This document shows positions 1 through 6,950 of a DNA stretch of 64,000 nucleotides, piece after piece. A program made the position numbers and the translations under genes. The stretch covers positions 1,922,001-1,986,000 of the forward strand of contig NZ_CP107899.1 of assembly GCF_036013915.1 (NCBI RefSeq). Reading direction: 5' to 3'. Origin of the DNA: Streptomyces sp. NBC_00464. GTDB taxonomy: Bacteria > Actinomycetota > Actinomycetes > Streptomycetales > Streptomycetaceae. The first letter of the stretch is position 1; each line of letters starts with the position of its first letter. The notes under the pieces were generated by a model, which was given only the letters and a program-made list of their open reading frames with translations, made no database searches and was not told the origin of the DNA.

Positions 1-690
1 CTCGACACCGTCGGCCTGACCGCCGTGGCGAAGAGGAAATCCAAGGGGTTCTCCCTCGGTATGGGCCAGCGCCTGGGAATCGCCTCGGCGCTGCTCGGCG
101 ATCCCGAGATTCTGATGTTCGACGAACCCGTCAATGGTCTGGACCCCGAGGGAATTCACTGGATCCGCAATCTGATGAAGGCGCTCGCCGCGGAAGGCCG
201 GACGATCTTCGTCTCCTCGCATCTGATGAGTGAAATGGCACTGACCGCGGACCATTTGATCGTGATCGGACAGGGCCGGCTGCTCGCCGACACCTCGATG
301 GCCGATTTCATCCACCAGAACTCCCGCAGTTTTGTGCGGCTGCGCTCACCGCAGCAGGAGCGGCTGCGGGACGTCCTGCACGCGGAGGGCATCGTGGCGG
401 TCGAGTCGGGCAACGGCACGCTGGAGATCGACGGCGCCACCACCGAGGCCCTGGGCGAGCTCGCCGCCCGGCACACGATCGTGCTGCACGAGCTGAGCTC
501 CCAGCGGGCCTCGCTGGAGGAGGCGTTCATGCAGATGACGGCGGACTCGGTGGAGTACCACGCACACTCGGAGCGCGGTGCCGCGCCGCCCCCGGTCGGA
601 CCGCACTGGGGCGACCAGGGGAACCAGCCGCCCGGCAACGCCCCGGGCCCCGGGTCTTCCGACGGTTCCGGCACCGGACAGGGGGTGTGA
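1..690 (+). CDS. ABC transporter ATP-binding protein (5' truncated by window)
   Basis: The reading frame is open from base 1, so the N-terminus with Walker A lies outside the window. What remains shows the ABC signature in the variant form FSLGMGQR, Walker B with D-loop (ILMFDEPVNGLDP) and the switch histidine in VSSHLMSEM, followed by an accessory C-terminal region ending in a Pro/Gly/Ser-rich tail. This is the BcrA/CcmA-like ATPase type that powers ABC-2 membrane subunits, usually for export or antimicrobial resistance. Its stop overlaps the start of the permease at 687 by four bases, so the two are translationally coupled. It is closely similar to the ATPase at 1628. The substrate cannot be told from sequence. 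Confidence 0.93.
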   Translation, partial: LDTVGLTAVAKRKSKGFSLGMGQRLGIASALLGDPEILMFDEPVNGLDPEGIHWIRNLMKALAAEGRTIFVSSHLMSEMALTADHLIVIGQGRLLADTSMADFIHQNSRSFVRLRSPQQERLRDVLHAEGIVAVESGNGTLEIDGATTEALGELAARHTIVLHELSSQRASLEEAFMQMTADSVEYHAHSERGAAPPPVGPHWGDQGNQPPGNAPGPGSSDGSGTGQGV

Positions 691-1475
691 CGGCGATGGC
701 ATCGGTACCCGCGGTCCTGACCTCCGAATGGACCAAGATCCGAACGGTCTCCTCGACGACCTGGACGCTGATCTCCGCGTTCGCCGTCACCGTCGCGATG
801 AGCGCCGCGCTCTGTGCGGTGATGAACGCCCAGTTCGACGACCTCTCCGACGCGGAGCGGGCCACCTTCGACCCCACGTTCATCAGCTTCTCCGGGATGA
901 TTCTCGGTCAGCTGGCGATGGTCGTCTTCGGTGTCCTGGTGGTCGGTACGGAGTACAGCTCCGGCATGATCCGCACCTCCCTGGCGGCGGTGCCGCAGCG
1001 CGCCACCTTCCTCTTCAGCAAGATGCTGGTGGCCGGTGTGCTGGCCTTGGTGGTCGGGATGGTCACCAGCTTCGTCTCGTTCTTCCTCGGCCAGGCCCTG
1101 CTGGGCGACCACAGCATCGGCATCGGCGAGGACAACGTGCTGCGGGCGGTCTTCGGCGCCGGCATCTACATGGGGCTGATCGCGATCTTCTCCATGGGCG
1201 TGGCCGCGATGCTGCGCAGTTCGATGCTGTCGCTCGGCATCCTGATGCCGTTCTTCTTCCTGGTCTCACAGATCCTGTCGGCCGTCCCCGGGGCCAAGAG
1301 CGTCGCCCAGTACTTCCCCGACCAGGCCGGTTCCAAGATCATGCAGGTGGTGCCCGACGCGATGAACAGCGATCCGGCTCCGTACGGGCCGTGGGCCGGG
1401 CTGCTGATCATGGTGGCGTGGGTGGCGGCCTCGGTGATCGGCGGCTTCCTCGTACTCAAGAAGCGCGACGCGTAG
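687..1475 (+). CDS. ABC-2 type transporter permease
   Basis: A GTG start inside the GTGA overlap gives 262 residues. The protein opens with the conserved stretch LTSEWTKIRTVSSTTWTL, typical of actinobacterial ABC-2 permeases, and then has about six hydrophobic segments and the motif GTEYSSGMIRTSL that follows the first pair of helices. It would form the membrane channel of the transporter driven by the ATPase just upstream. It ends directly at a strong hairpin. The permease at 2806 has the same EWTKIR opening and ASEYGTGMIRTTL motif, so the two transporter modules look like a tandem duplication that has since diverged. Confidence 0.92.
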   Translation: MTAMASVPAVLTSEWTKIRTVSSTTWTLISAFAVTVAMSAALCAVMNAQFDDLSDAERATFDPTFISFSGMILGQLAMVVFGVLVVGTEYSSGMIRTSLAAVPQRATFLFSKMLVAGVLALVVGMVTSFVSFFLGQALLGDHSIGIGEDNVLRAVFGAGIYMGLIAIFSMGVAAMLRSSMLSLGILMPFFFLVSQILSAVPGAKSVAQYFPDQAGSKIMQVVPDAMNSDPAPYGPWAGLLIMVAWVAASVIGGFLVLKKRDA

Positions 1476-1515
1476 GCGAGTCCCGTCCGGGGAGGGACAC
1501 CGGAAGGGACTCGCC
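1475..1515 (+). terminator. Hairpin after first ABC module
   Basis: A perfect 10-bp inverted repeat, GGCGAGTCCC at 1475-1484 and GGGACTCGCC at 1506-1515, has a G-rich loop and begins at the last base of the permease stop codon. Only a short T stretch follows, as is common for Streptomyces terminators. It separates the two ABC modules, suggesting that the second has its own promoter in 1516-1627. Confidence 0.6.
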
Positions 1516-1627
1516 CGGTTTCGACTTGGCCGGAACCGTCAAGGCCTGGATATCCTCCTAACTCAAACGGGGGGCGTGCGGCCGATGGCCTGTGCCCCGA
1601 CGACAGATAAGTCGATGGGGCTGGAGC

Positions 1628-2809
1628 ATGATCGAGGCAGTCGGCCTGACCAAGCGCTATGGCGCGAAGACGGCCGTGTACAACCTTTCCTTCCAGGTGC
1701 GGCCCGGAGCCGTCACCGGGTTCCTCGGTCCCAACGGGTCGGGCAAGTCGACCACGATGCGGATGATTCTCGGCCTGGACCGGCCGACGGCAGGCCGGGT
1801 GACCATCGGCGGCCACGACTTCCGCACTCTGCCGAACGCACCGCGCCAGGTGGGCGCGCTGCTCGACGCCAAGGCCGTGCACGGCGGGCGCAGCGCCCGT
1901 AACCACCTGCTCTCGCTCGCCCAGCTCGCGGGCATCCCGGCCGCCCGGGTCGACGAGGTGCTCGGTGTCGTCGGTCTCCAGGACGTCGCGCGCAAGCGGT
2001 CCAAGGGCTTCTCGCTGGGCATGGGGCAGCGTCTGGGCATCGCGGCCGCGCTGCTGGGCGACCCGCAGGTGCTGCTCTTCGACGAGCCGGTCAACGGTCT
2101 CGACCCGGAGGGCATCCTCTGGGTCAGGAATCTGATGAGGATGCTGGCGTCCGAGGGCCGTACGGTCTTCGTCTCCAGCCATCTGATGAGCGAGATGGCC
2201 CTCACCGCCGACCATCTGATCGTGATCGGCCGCGGTCAGCTGATGGCCGACATGAGTGTCACGGACTTCATCTCGGCCAACTCGGCCGATTTCGCCCGGG
2301 TCCGGGTCCCGGACGAAGGGCCCGAGCAGCGGGAGAAGCTCACCGCCACCCTGACCGAGGCGGGCGGCCAGGTCATGTCGGAGCCGGACGGAGCCCTGCG
2401 GATCACCGGTCTGCGGCTGCCCCGGATCAGCGATCTGGCCCATGCCGCGGACGTCCGGCTGTGGGAGCTCTCGCCGCACCAGGCCTCGCTGGAGGAGGCG
2501 TACATGCGGATGACGCAGGGCGCCGTGGACTACCGCTCGACGGCCGACCAGGTGGCCCACCTGCAGGCACCGCTGCCGCCCGGCGGATACGGGCCGCAGC
2601 AGGGATACGCGCCGCCCCAGCAGGGCGTTCCCGAGGTGCCGCAGCAGGGCTGGTACGCCCCGCCGCCGCCCGGACAGAACCCGTACGCGAGCGCTCAGGC
2701 ACCCGCGGCCCCGGCAGTTCCCGCCGCTGCGCCCGCTCACGCCCCGGCAGCGCCTGCCGGACCCCCCGCAGACCTGACCAAGAGCGACACCAGCGAGGAC
2801 TCCCGATGA
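1628..2809 (+). CDS. ABC transporter ATP-binding protein with proline/glutamine-rich tail
   Basis: The ATG at 1628 follows a GGGGCTGGAG ribosome-binding region and gives 393 residues beginning MIEAVGLTKRYG. Walker A is GPNGSGKST (about residues 34-42), the signature is FSLGMGQ, Walker B is LLFDEPVNGLDPEG and the switch region is VSSHLMSEM. After the catalytic domain and an accessory domain, roughly the last 80 residues are low-complexity Pro/Gln/Gly/Tyr/Ala, with repeats such as PQQGY and GQNPY. Such a tail is not needed for ATP hydrolysis and is probably disordered in the cytoplasm. The stop overlaps the start of the following permease (ATGA). Paralogous to the truncated ATPase at the window edge. 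Confidence 0.94.
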   Translation: MIEAVGLTKRYGAKTAVYNLSFQVRPGAVTGFLGPNGSGKSTTMRMILGLDRPTAGRVTIGGHDFRTLPNAPRQVGALLDAKAVHGGRSARNHLLSLAQLAGIPAARVDEVLGVVGLQDVARKRSKGFSLGMGQRLGIAAALLGDPQVLLFDEPVNGLDPEGILWVRNLMRMLASEGRTVFVSSHLMSEMALTADHLIVIGRGQLMADMSVTDFISANSADFARVRVPDEGPEQREKLTATLTEAGGQVMSEPDGALRITGLRLPRISDLAHAADVRLWELSPHQASLEEAYMRMTQGAVDYRSTADQVAHLQAPLPPGGYGPQQGYAPPQQGVPEVPQQGWYAPPPPGQNPYASAQAPAAPAVPAAAPAHAPAAPAGPPADLTKSDTSEDSR

Positions 2810-3693
2810 CAACGCCGTCCACGCCTCAGGCGCCCTACCAGCAGCAGGCGTACCAGCAGCCTCCCGCTCCCCAGCAGCACGGGCAGGGTATGCAGGCCGG
2901 CTACTACACCTCGCCGATCCCGGTGCGCCCCGCCACCCTCGGCGACGCGCTCGCCTCCGAGTGGACCAAGATCCGTTCCGTACGCTCCACGATGTGGACG
3001 CTCGGCGTCATGATCGTGCTCCTCCTCGCCATCGGGGTGCTCTCGGCGGTCGTGGTCAGCGCCTCCGACCAGGACGTCAGCGACACACCGGTGCTCAGCC
3101 TCGGCTTCTTCGGTGTGCTGCTGGGAACGATCTGTGTGATCACGCTCGGCGTGATGACCATCGCGTCGGAGTACGGCACCGGCATGATCCGTACGACGCT
3201 GACGGCCTGCCCGAGCCGGACCCGGGTGCTCAGCGCGAAGGCGATCGTCTTCTTCCTGCTCACCTTCGTGCTGACGACCGTGCTGACCACGGTCGTCGCC
3301 CTGATCCAGACGTCCATCGTGGACTCCGCGGCGCCCAGCGGTGACGAGTGGCTGCGCAGCACGGTCGGCGTGGGTCTCTACATCGCGACGCTCGGGCTGC
3401 TCTCGCTGGCGGTCGGCGCGCTGATCCGGCACTCGGCCGGAGCGATCACGATCATGATCGGCGTGGTGCTGCTGCCGCTGGTGCTCGCGATCTTCATGTT
3501 CTCCGAGTCGCTGGCGTCGCTCCAGGAGTGGCTCCTGGAGTACTCGATCCCCAACCAGCTCAGCATCTTCTACGACAACTCGGTGACCTCGTCCGGCGGG
3601 CCGTCCGGCTGGGACCCGCTGTGGATCATGCTCGGCGTGGCCGCCGTGGCTCTGGGCGGCGCCTACCTGGTGATGAACAACCGCGACGTCTGA
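2806..3693 (+). CDS. ABC-2 type transporter permease with Gln/Pro/Tyr-rich N-terminus
   Basis: The 295-residue product starts at the ATG within the ATGA overlap. The first 40 or so residues are low-complexity (YQQQAYQQPPAPQQHGQG), then comes the family opening LASEWTKIRSVRSTMWTLG and about six transmembrane segments, including ASEYGTGMIRTTLTACPSR. It pairs with the ATPase at 1628 as an exporter. The Gln/Pro/Tyr composition of its N-terminal tail matches that of the partner ATPase's C-terminal tail, which the other ABC module largely lacks. Substrate unknown. Confidence 0.92.
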   Translation: MTTPSTPQAPYQQQAYQQPPAPQQHGQGMQAGYYTSPIPVRPATLGDALASEWTKIRSVRSTMWTLGVMIVLLLAIGVLSAVVVSASDQDVSDTPVLSLGFFGVLLGTICVITLGVMTIASEYGTGMIRTTLTACPSRTRVLSAKAIVFFLLTFVLTTVLTTVVALIQTSIVDSAAPSGDEWLRSTVGVGLYIATLGLLSLAVGALIRHSAGAITIMIGVVLLPLVLAIFMFSESLASLQEWLLEYSIPNQLSIFYDNSVTSSGGPSGWDPLWIMLGVAAVALGGAYLVMNNRDV

Positions 3694-3708
3694 GCCGAAG
3701 ACCGGTTC

Positions 3709-4038
3709 TCAGTACCGAGGCGCGTTCCTGGACCGCTGCACCCGTGTGGTGCGGCGGTCCTTCGCGTTCCAGCACGCCTTGTGCCAGTGTCTGCGGTCGT
3801 CGATCCCGCCGTACTCGGACCAGGCCACCAGGTGCGGGACGCCCGAGGGGATCTCCTGGTCGCAGCCGGGGCACCGGTAGCGCTTGCCCGCCGCGCTCGC
3901 GCCGCTCACCGGGCGGACCGACCACTCCTCGCCCTGCCACTCCTCCGCGCGCCCTCCGCCGCCGTACCGGTCCCCCGCCGCACTTGGGCTGTCGGGGGGA
4001 CTCTCGCCGCCTCGGGGGCGGTTGCGGCGCGGGGACAC
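3709..4038 (-). CDS. Small conserved protein with CxxC/CH zinc-binding pattern
   Basis: The GTG at 4038, with GTGAGG upstream, gives 109 residues beginning VSPRRNRPRGGE. The N-terminal third is charged and low complexity; the C-terminal part has a likely metal site, YRCPGCDQEIPSG followed by HLVAW and HWHKACW, so two cysteines, histidines and a further cysteine are available to bind zinc. In Streptomyces such proteins are often annotated ATP/GTP-binding protein without evidence. It converges on the ABC permease with only 15 bases between the stops. I do not know its function; a nucleic-acid-linked role is only a guess from the basic N-terminus. An ATG further upstream at 4179 is possible but overlaps the promoter area of the divergent gene. 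Confidence 0.72.
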   Translation of the reverse strand: MSPRRNRPRGGESPPDSPSAAGDRYGGGGRAEEWQGEEWSVRPVSGASAAGKRYRCPGCDQEIPSGVPHLVAWSEYGGIDDRRHWHKACWNAKDRRTTRVQRSRNAPRY

Positions 4039-4238
4039 GTGACACCTCACGGAGGGCGGGCTGGGCAGTTCCAGACCAGCGTAGGGCCATTCGGCGGGGG
4101 CAGACGTTCCGCACCGCCCGGGACGGGACGGGTTAGCGGAAAATCGCAACAACTTCTCGCCGGACCGTGCCTTTGGCACGTGTCAGACGTTGTTGCCAGT
4201 AGGGGAGAGCCGCGTCGGCCGCAAGGAGGTATCTGGCG

Positions 4239-5282
4239 ATGCGTGTGGGAACGTTCGTACTGGCAGCCCAGTTTCCGGGGCAGGGACCGGGTGAGGCGCT
4301 GCATCGCGCGATCCGGTCCGCCGAGGTCGCGGAGGAGTCCGGCCTCGACTCGGTCTGGCTGGCCGAACATCATTTCGTGCCGTACGGGGTCTGCCCGTCC
4401 GCCGTCACATTGGCCGCACTGCTGCTCGGCCGCACGCGCAGGATCCGCGTCGGTACGGCGGTGAGCGTGCTGCCGACCCAGCATCCGGTCGCGCTCGGCG
4501 AGCAGGCCGCGCTGCTGCACCTCACCAGCGGCGGCCGGTTCACCCTCGGCGTGGGCCGGGGCGGACCCTGGATCGACCTGGAGGTGTTCGGCGGCGGCCT
4601 GGAGGCCTACGAGACCGGCTTCCCGGAGTCCCTGGGGCTGCTGCTCGACTGGCTGCGCGAGGCGCGGGTGGCGGGCCGCGGGGAGCGCTACGGCTTCCGC
4701 GAGGTGGCGGTGGTCCCCCGGGCCGACGAGCTGCTCGACGAGGAGAGCGGCGAGAGCCCCGGCGGTCCCGAGGTGATCGTCGCGTGCACCTCGCCGAAGA
4801 GCGTGAAACTCGCTGCCGAAAACGGCCTGCCGATGCTGCTCGGGATGCACTGCGGTGACGAGGAGAAGGCCGAGATGGTCGCCCTCTGGCGCTCCTGCGC
4901 CCTCGCCGCGGGCCGTTCGCCGCAGAGCGTACGGGAGGCGGGGCACGTGTCCGCGGGCGTGGCCCAGATCACGGACCGCGCCGACGACGCCCGGGAGATG
5001 CTCGTGAAGGCGATGCCCGGCTGGCTGCGGCAGGGGCTGGGCGCCCATGTGACGGTCGACGGCCGGCACCGGGTGATGCGCGATCCGGTCGGGTACACGG
5101 AGCTGCTGTGCGGGCTTCATCCGGTGGGCCCGCCCCGCCTCGCGGCCGACCGCCTGGCGGCCACGGCGGAGCGCACGGGTATCACCCGCTTCGCGCTCCT
5201 GGTGGAGGGTTCCGGAGATCTCGTGGCCACGGAGGAGAACGTAGCGCGGCTGGGCACCGAGGTGCTGCCGCTCCTCGAATGA
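4239..5282 (+). CDS. LLM-class flavin-dependent oxidoreductase
   Basis: A 347-residue luciferase-like monooxygenase. The ATG at 4239 has an almost ideal ribosome-binding site, GCAAGGAGGT, about nine bases upstream. The fold is indicated by the opening MRVGTFVLAAQFPG, the AEHHFVPYG motif, RIRVGTAVSVLPTQHPV and FTLGVGRGG, all typical of the alkanal monooxygenase family that uses FMNH2 or coenzyme F420. Actinobacteria have many such paralogues, so neither cofactor nor substrate can be assigned. It stands alone between a divergent small gene and a convergent SCO5389-type gene. Confidence 0.9.
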   Translation: MRVGTFVLAAQFPGQGPGEALHRAIRSAEVAEESGLDSVWLAEHHFVPYGVCPSAVTLAALLLGRTRRIRVGTAVSVLPTQHPVALGEQAALLHLTSGGRFTLGVGRGGPWIDLEVFGGGLEAYETGFPESLGLLLDWLREARVAGRGERYGFREVAVVPRADELLDEESGESPGGPEVIVACTSPKSVKLAAENGLPMLLGMHCGDEEKAEMVALWRSCALAAGRSPQSVREAGHVSAGVAQITDRADDAREMLVKAMPGWLRQGLGAHVTVDGRHRVMRDPVGYTELLCGLHPVGPPRLAADRLAATAERTGITRFALLVEGSGDLVATEENVARLGTEVLPLLE

Positions 5283-5372
5283 CCCACACCTATGGGTTTC
5301 ACGGTGTACGTACGGGAGCTGCCGCCCCGGACCAGTCGCACCTCCCGCGGCCCGGAACGGCAGCAAAAGACG

Positions 5373-5765
5373 TCAGCAGTCCCGTAGTTCGGGCGACTGG
5401 TTGAGCAACTGGCCCCTCACCGAGGTGAACTTGGCCAGTCGGTCGTCGACCGAGCCGTCCAGCGGGAACACCGCGACGCGGTGGCAGTTCTGGAATGCCA
5501 GACGCACCCCGAAGTGCCGCTGCAGCGCGCCGCGTATCGCATCACTCGCGAGCGCACGCAGCAGCTGACCACGTGCCTGCTCGTTGGGCGGCGGCGTCTG
5601 GTTGTCGGCGAACTCCCCGCCGTCGACCTTCAGCTGAGCCACCAACGAGCTGATCATCTCCCATGCGTAGGGCAGGGAGGTCCGGACGCAGTCGACGAAG
5701 TCGGCTTCGTCGACCTCGCCTCGCTCGGCCTGTTCCAACAGCGCCGGTGAGACGTCGAGCGACAT
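5373..5765 (-). CDS. SCO5389 family protein of unknown function
   Basis: The ATG at 5765 follows GAGGAGAACCC and gives 130 residues beginning MSLDVSPALLEQAERGEVD. I recognise it as the Streptomyces SCO5389 family, small acidic cytoplasmic proteins with a conserved FVDCVRTSLPYAWEMISSL stretch and a C-terminal VFPLDGSVDDRLAKF segment. No enzymatic motif or membrane segment is visible. In Streptomyces it sits next to nucS, as here, where the two are divergent across 262 bases. A longer frame continues upstream to 5915 but that extension is not protein-like and precedes the strong ribosome-binding site. Confidence 0.88.
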   Translation of the reverse strand: MSLDVSPALLEQAERGEVDEADFVDCVRTSLPYAWEMISSLVAQLKVDGGEFADNQTPPPNEQARGQLLRALASDAIRGALQRHFGVRLAFQNCHRVAVFPLDGSVDDRLAKFTSVRGQLLNQSPELRDC

Positions 5766-5951
5766 GGGTTCTCCTCTCGCGACCCCGACGGAGGCCGGGG
5801 CCTTACGGGCAGGGAAGGAGGACGGCGACGCAGCGTGCACGCACGGCGACCTCCTGCATCCACGGTAAGGGCGCAGTCCGGGCCGCACCAGGAGATTGGG
5901 AACACAACCGGCCAATAACGAAGGGGTTCAAAGAGGGGCAAGCCAGAAAGT

Positions 5952-5978
5952 GTCACTCCGGGGCGGGGATGGAGTGAC
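5952..5978. promoter_or_regulatory. Inverted repeat between SCO5389-like gene and nucS
   Basis: GTCACTCC at 5952-5959 and GGAGTGAC at 5971-5978 form a perfect 8-bp inverted repeat with an 11-base G-rich spacer, about 50 bases upstream of nucS. It may be an operator or an mRNA hairpin. The same half-sites recur at 10123-10138. Confidence 0.4.
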
Positions 5979-6027
5979 GGGTGGGTGAATCGCGTCGAGC
6001 ACCCCTCGTCGAGTAGCGTTGCCGACC

Positions 6028-6699
6028 ATGCGTCTCGTCATCGCCCGCTGCTCCGTGGACTACGCGGGCCGGCTCACGGCCCACCTGCCCTCCGCTCCCC
6101 GTCTGATCCTGGTGAAGGCGGACGGGAGCGTGTCGATTCACGCCGACGACAGGGCGTACAAACCGCTCAACTGGATGTCGCCGCCCTGCACCCTGAAGGA
6201 GGGCGCCGACGACACAGCGGGCGTCTGGACCGTCGTGAACAAGGCGGGCGAAAAACTGATCATCACGATGGAGGAAATCCTCCACGACTCGTCCCACGAG
6301 CTGGGTGTCGACCCCGGCCTGATCAAGGACGGCGTGGAAGCGCACCTCCAGGAACTGCTCGCCGACCGGATCGAGACGCTCGGCGAGGGCTACACCCTCA
6401 TCCGCCGCGAGTACTTCACCGCCATCGGCCCCGTCGACATCCTGTGCCGGGACGCCGACGGGCAGACCGTGGCCGTCGAGCTCAAGCGGCGCGGCGACAT
6501 CGACGGCGTGGAGCAGCTCACCCGCTACCTGGAACTCCTCAACCGCGATCCCCACCTGGCACCGGTGAAGGGCATCTTCGCCGCCCAGGAGATCAAGCCC
6601 CAGGCCCGCGTCCTGGCGACGGACCGCGGCATCGGCTGCGTGGTCCTGGACTACGACGCGATGCGAGGCATCGAGGACGACAAGCTCAGGCTTTTCTGA
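6028..6699 (+). CDS. nucS: Endonuclease NucS (mismatch-specific, EndoMS)
   Basis: A 223-residue protein beginning [16 protein letters not shown], the canonical NucS start; the TTG nine bases earlier is less likely. NucS carries out non-canonical mismatch repair in Actinobacteria, which lack MutS/MutL, by cutting both strands at mismatches. The PD-(D/E)XK-type active site is visible as D137 (GPVDIL), E151 and K153 (VELKRR). The C-terminus DDKLRLF resembles the short peptide that docks NucS to the beta sliding clamp DnaN. The gene appears monocistronic, ending in a field of palindromic repeats. A TAGCGT at 6014-6019 could be a -10 element giving a nearly leaderless transcript. Confidence 0.95.
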   Translation: MRLVIARCSVDYAGRLTAHLPSAPRLILVKADGSVSIHADDRAYKPLNWMSPPCTLKEGADDTAGVWTVVNKAGEKLIITMEEILHDSSHELGVDPGLIKDGVEAHLQELLADRIETLGEGYTLIRREYFTAIGPVDILCRDADGQTVAVELKRRGDIDGVEQLTRYLELLNRDPHLAPVKGIFAAQEIKPQARVLATDRGIGCVVLDYDAMRGIEDDKLRLF

Positions 6700-6743
6700 C
6701 CGTTCGGCCCCCTGGGGCCTGTCGGACACTTCAGGCCCGACAC

Positions 6744-6921
6744 CTCAAGCCCGTCCGGCGCTTGAGGACGGAACCCTCCGCCCGGAGACCGCCAGCCCCG
6801 CCCGGCACGTCAAGCCGGTCCGGCGCTTGAGAACGGAACCCTCCCCGCGGAGACCGCCAGACCGGCCGGACGGGCGCACACACCAGGCCCGCCCGGCACG
6901 TCAAGCCGGTCCGGCGCTTGA
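6744..6921. repeat. Three copies of a dispersed intergenic palindrome
   Basis: Core copies TCAAGC-(9 bases)-GCTTGA lie at 6745-6765, 6810-6830 and 6901-6921, each followed by GAGGAC or GAGAAC. Copies 1 and 2 are also followed by similar GGAACCCTCC and GGAGACCGCCAG blocks, so the unit is amplified in tandem (about 65 bases apart). The nine-base loop reads CCGTCCGGC or CGGTCCGGC. This is the short palindrome seen repeatedly in Streptomyces intergenic regions. It lies between the convergent nucS and the ATPase gene, where the hairpins could act as bidirectional terminators. Confidence 0.75.
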
Positions 6922-6950
6922 GGACAAGGCGCCACCAGGGGTGCCCCGGC

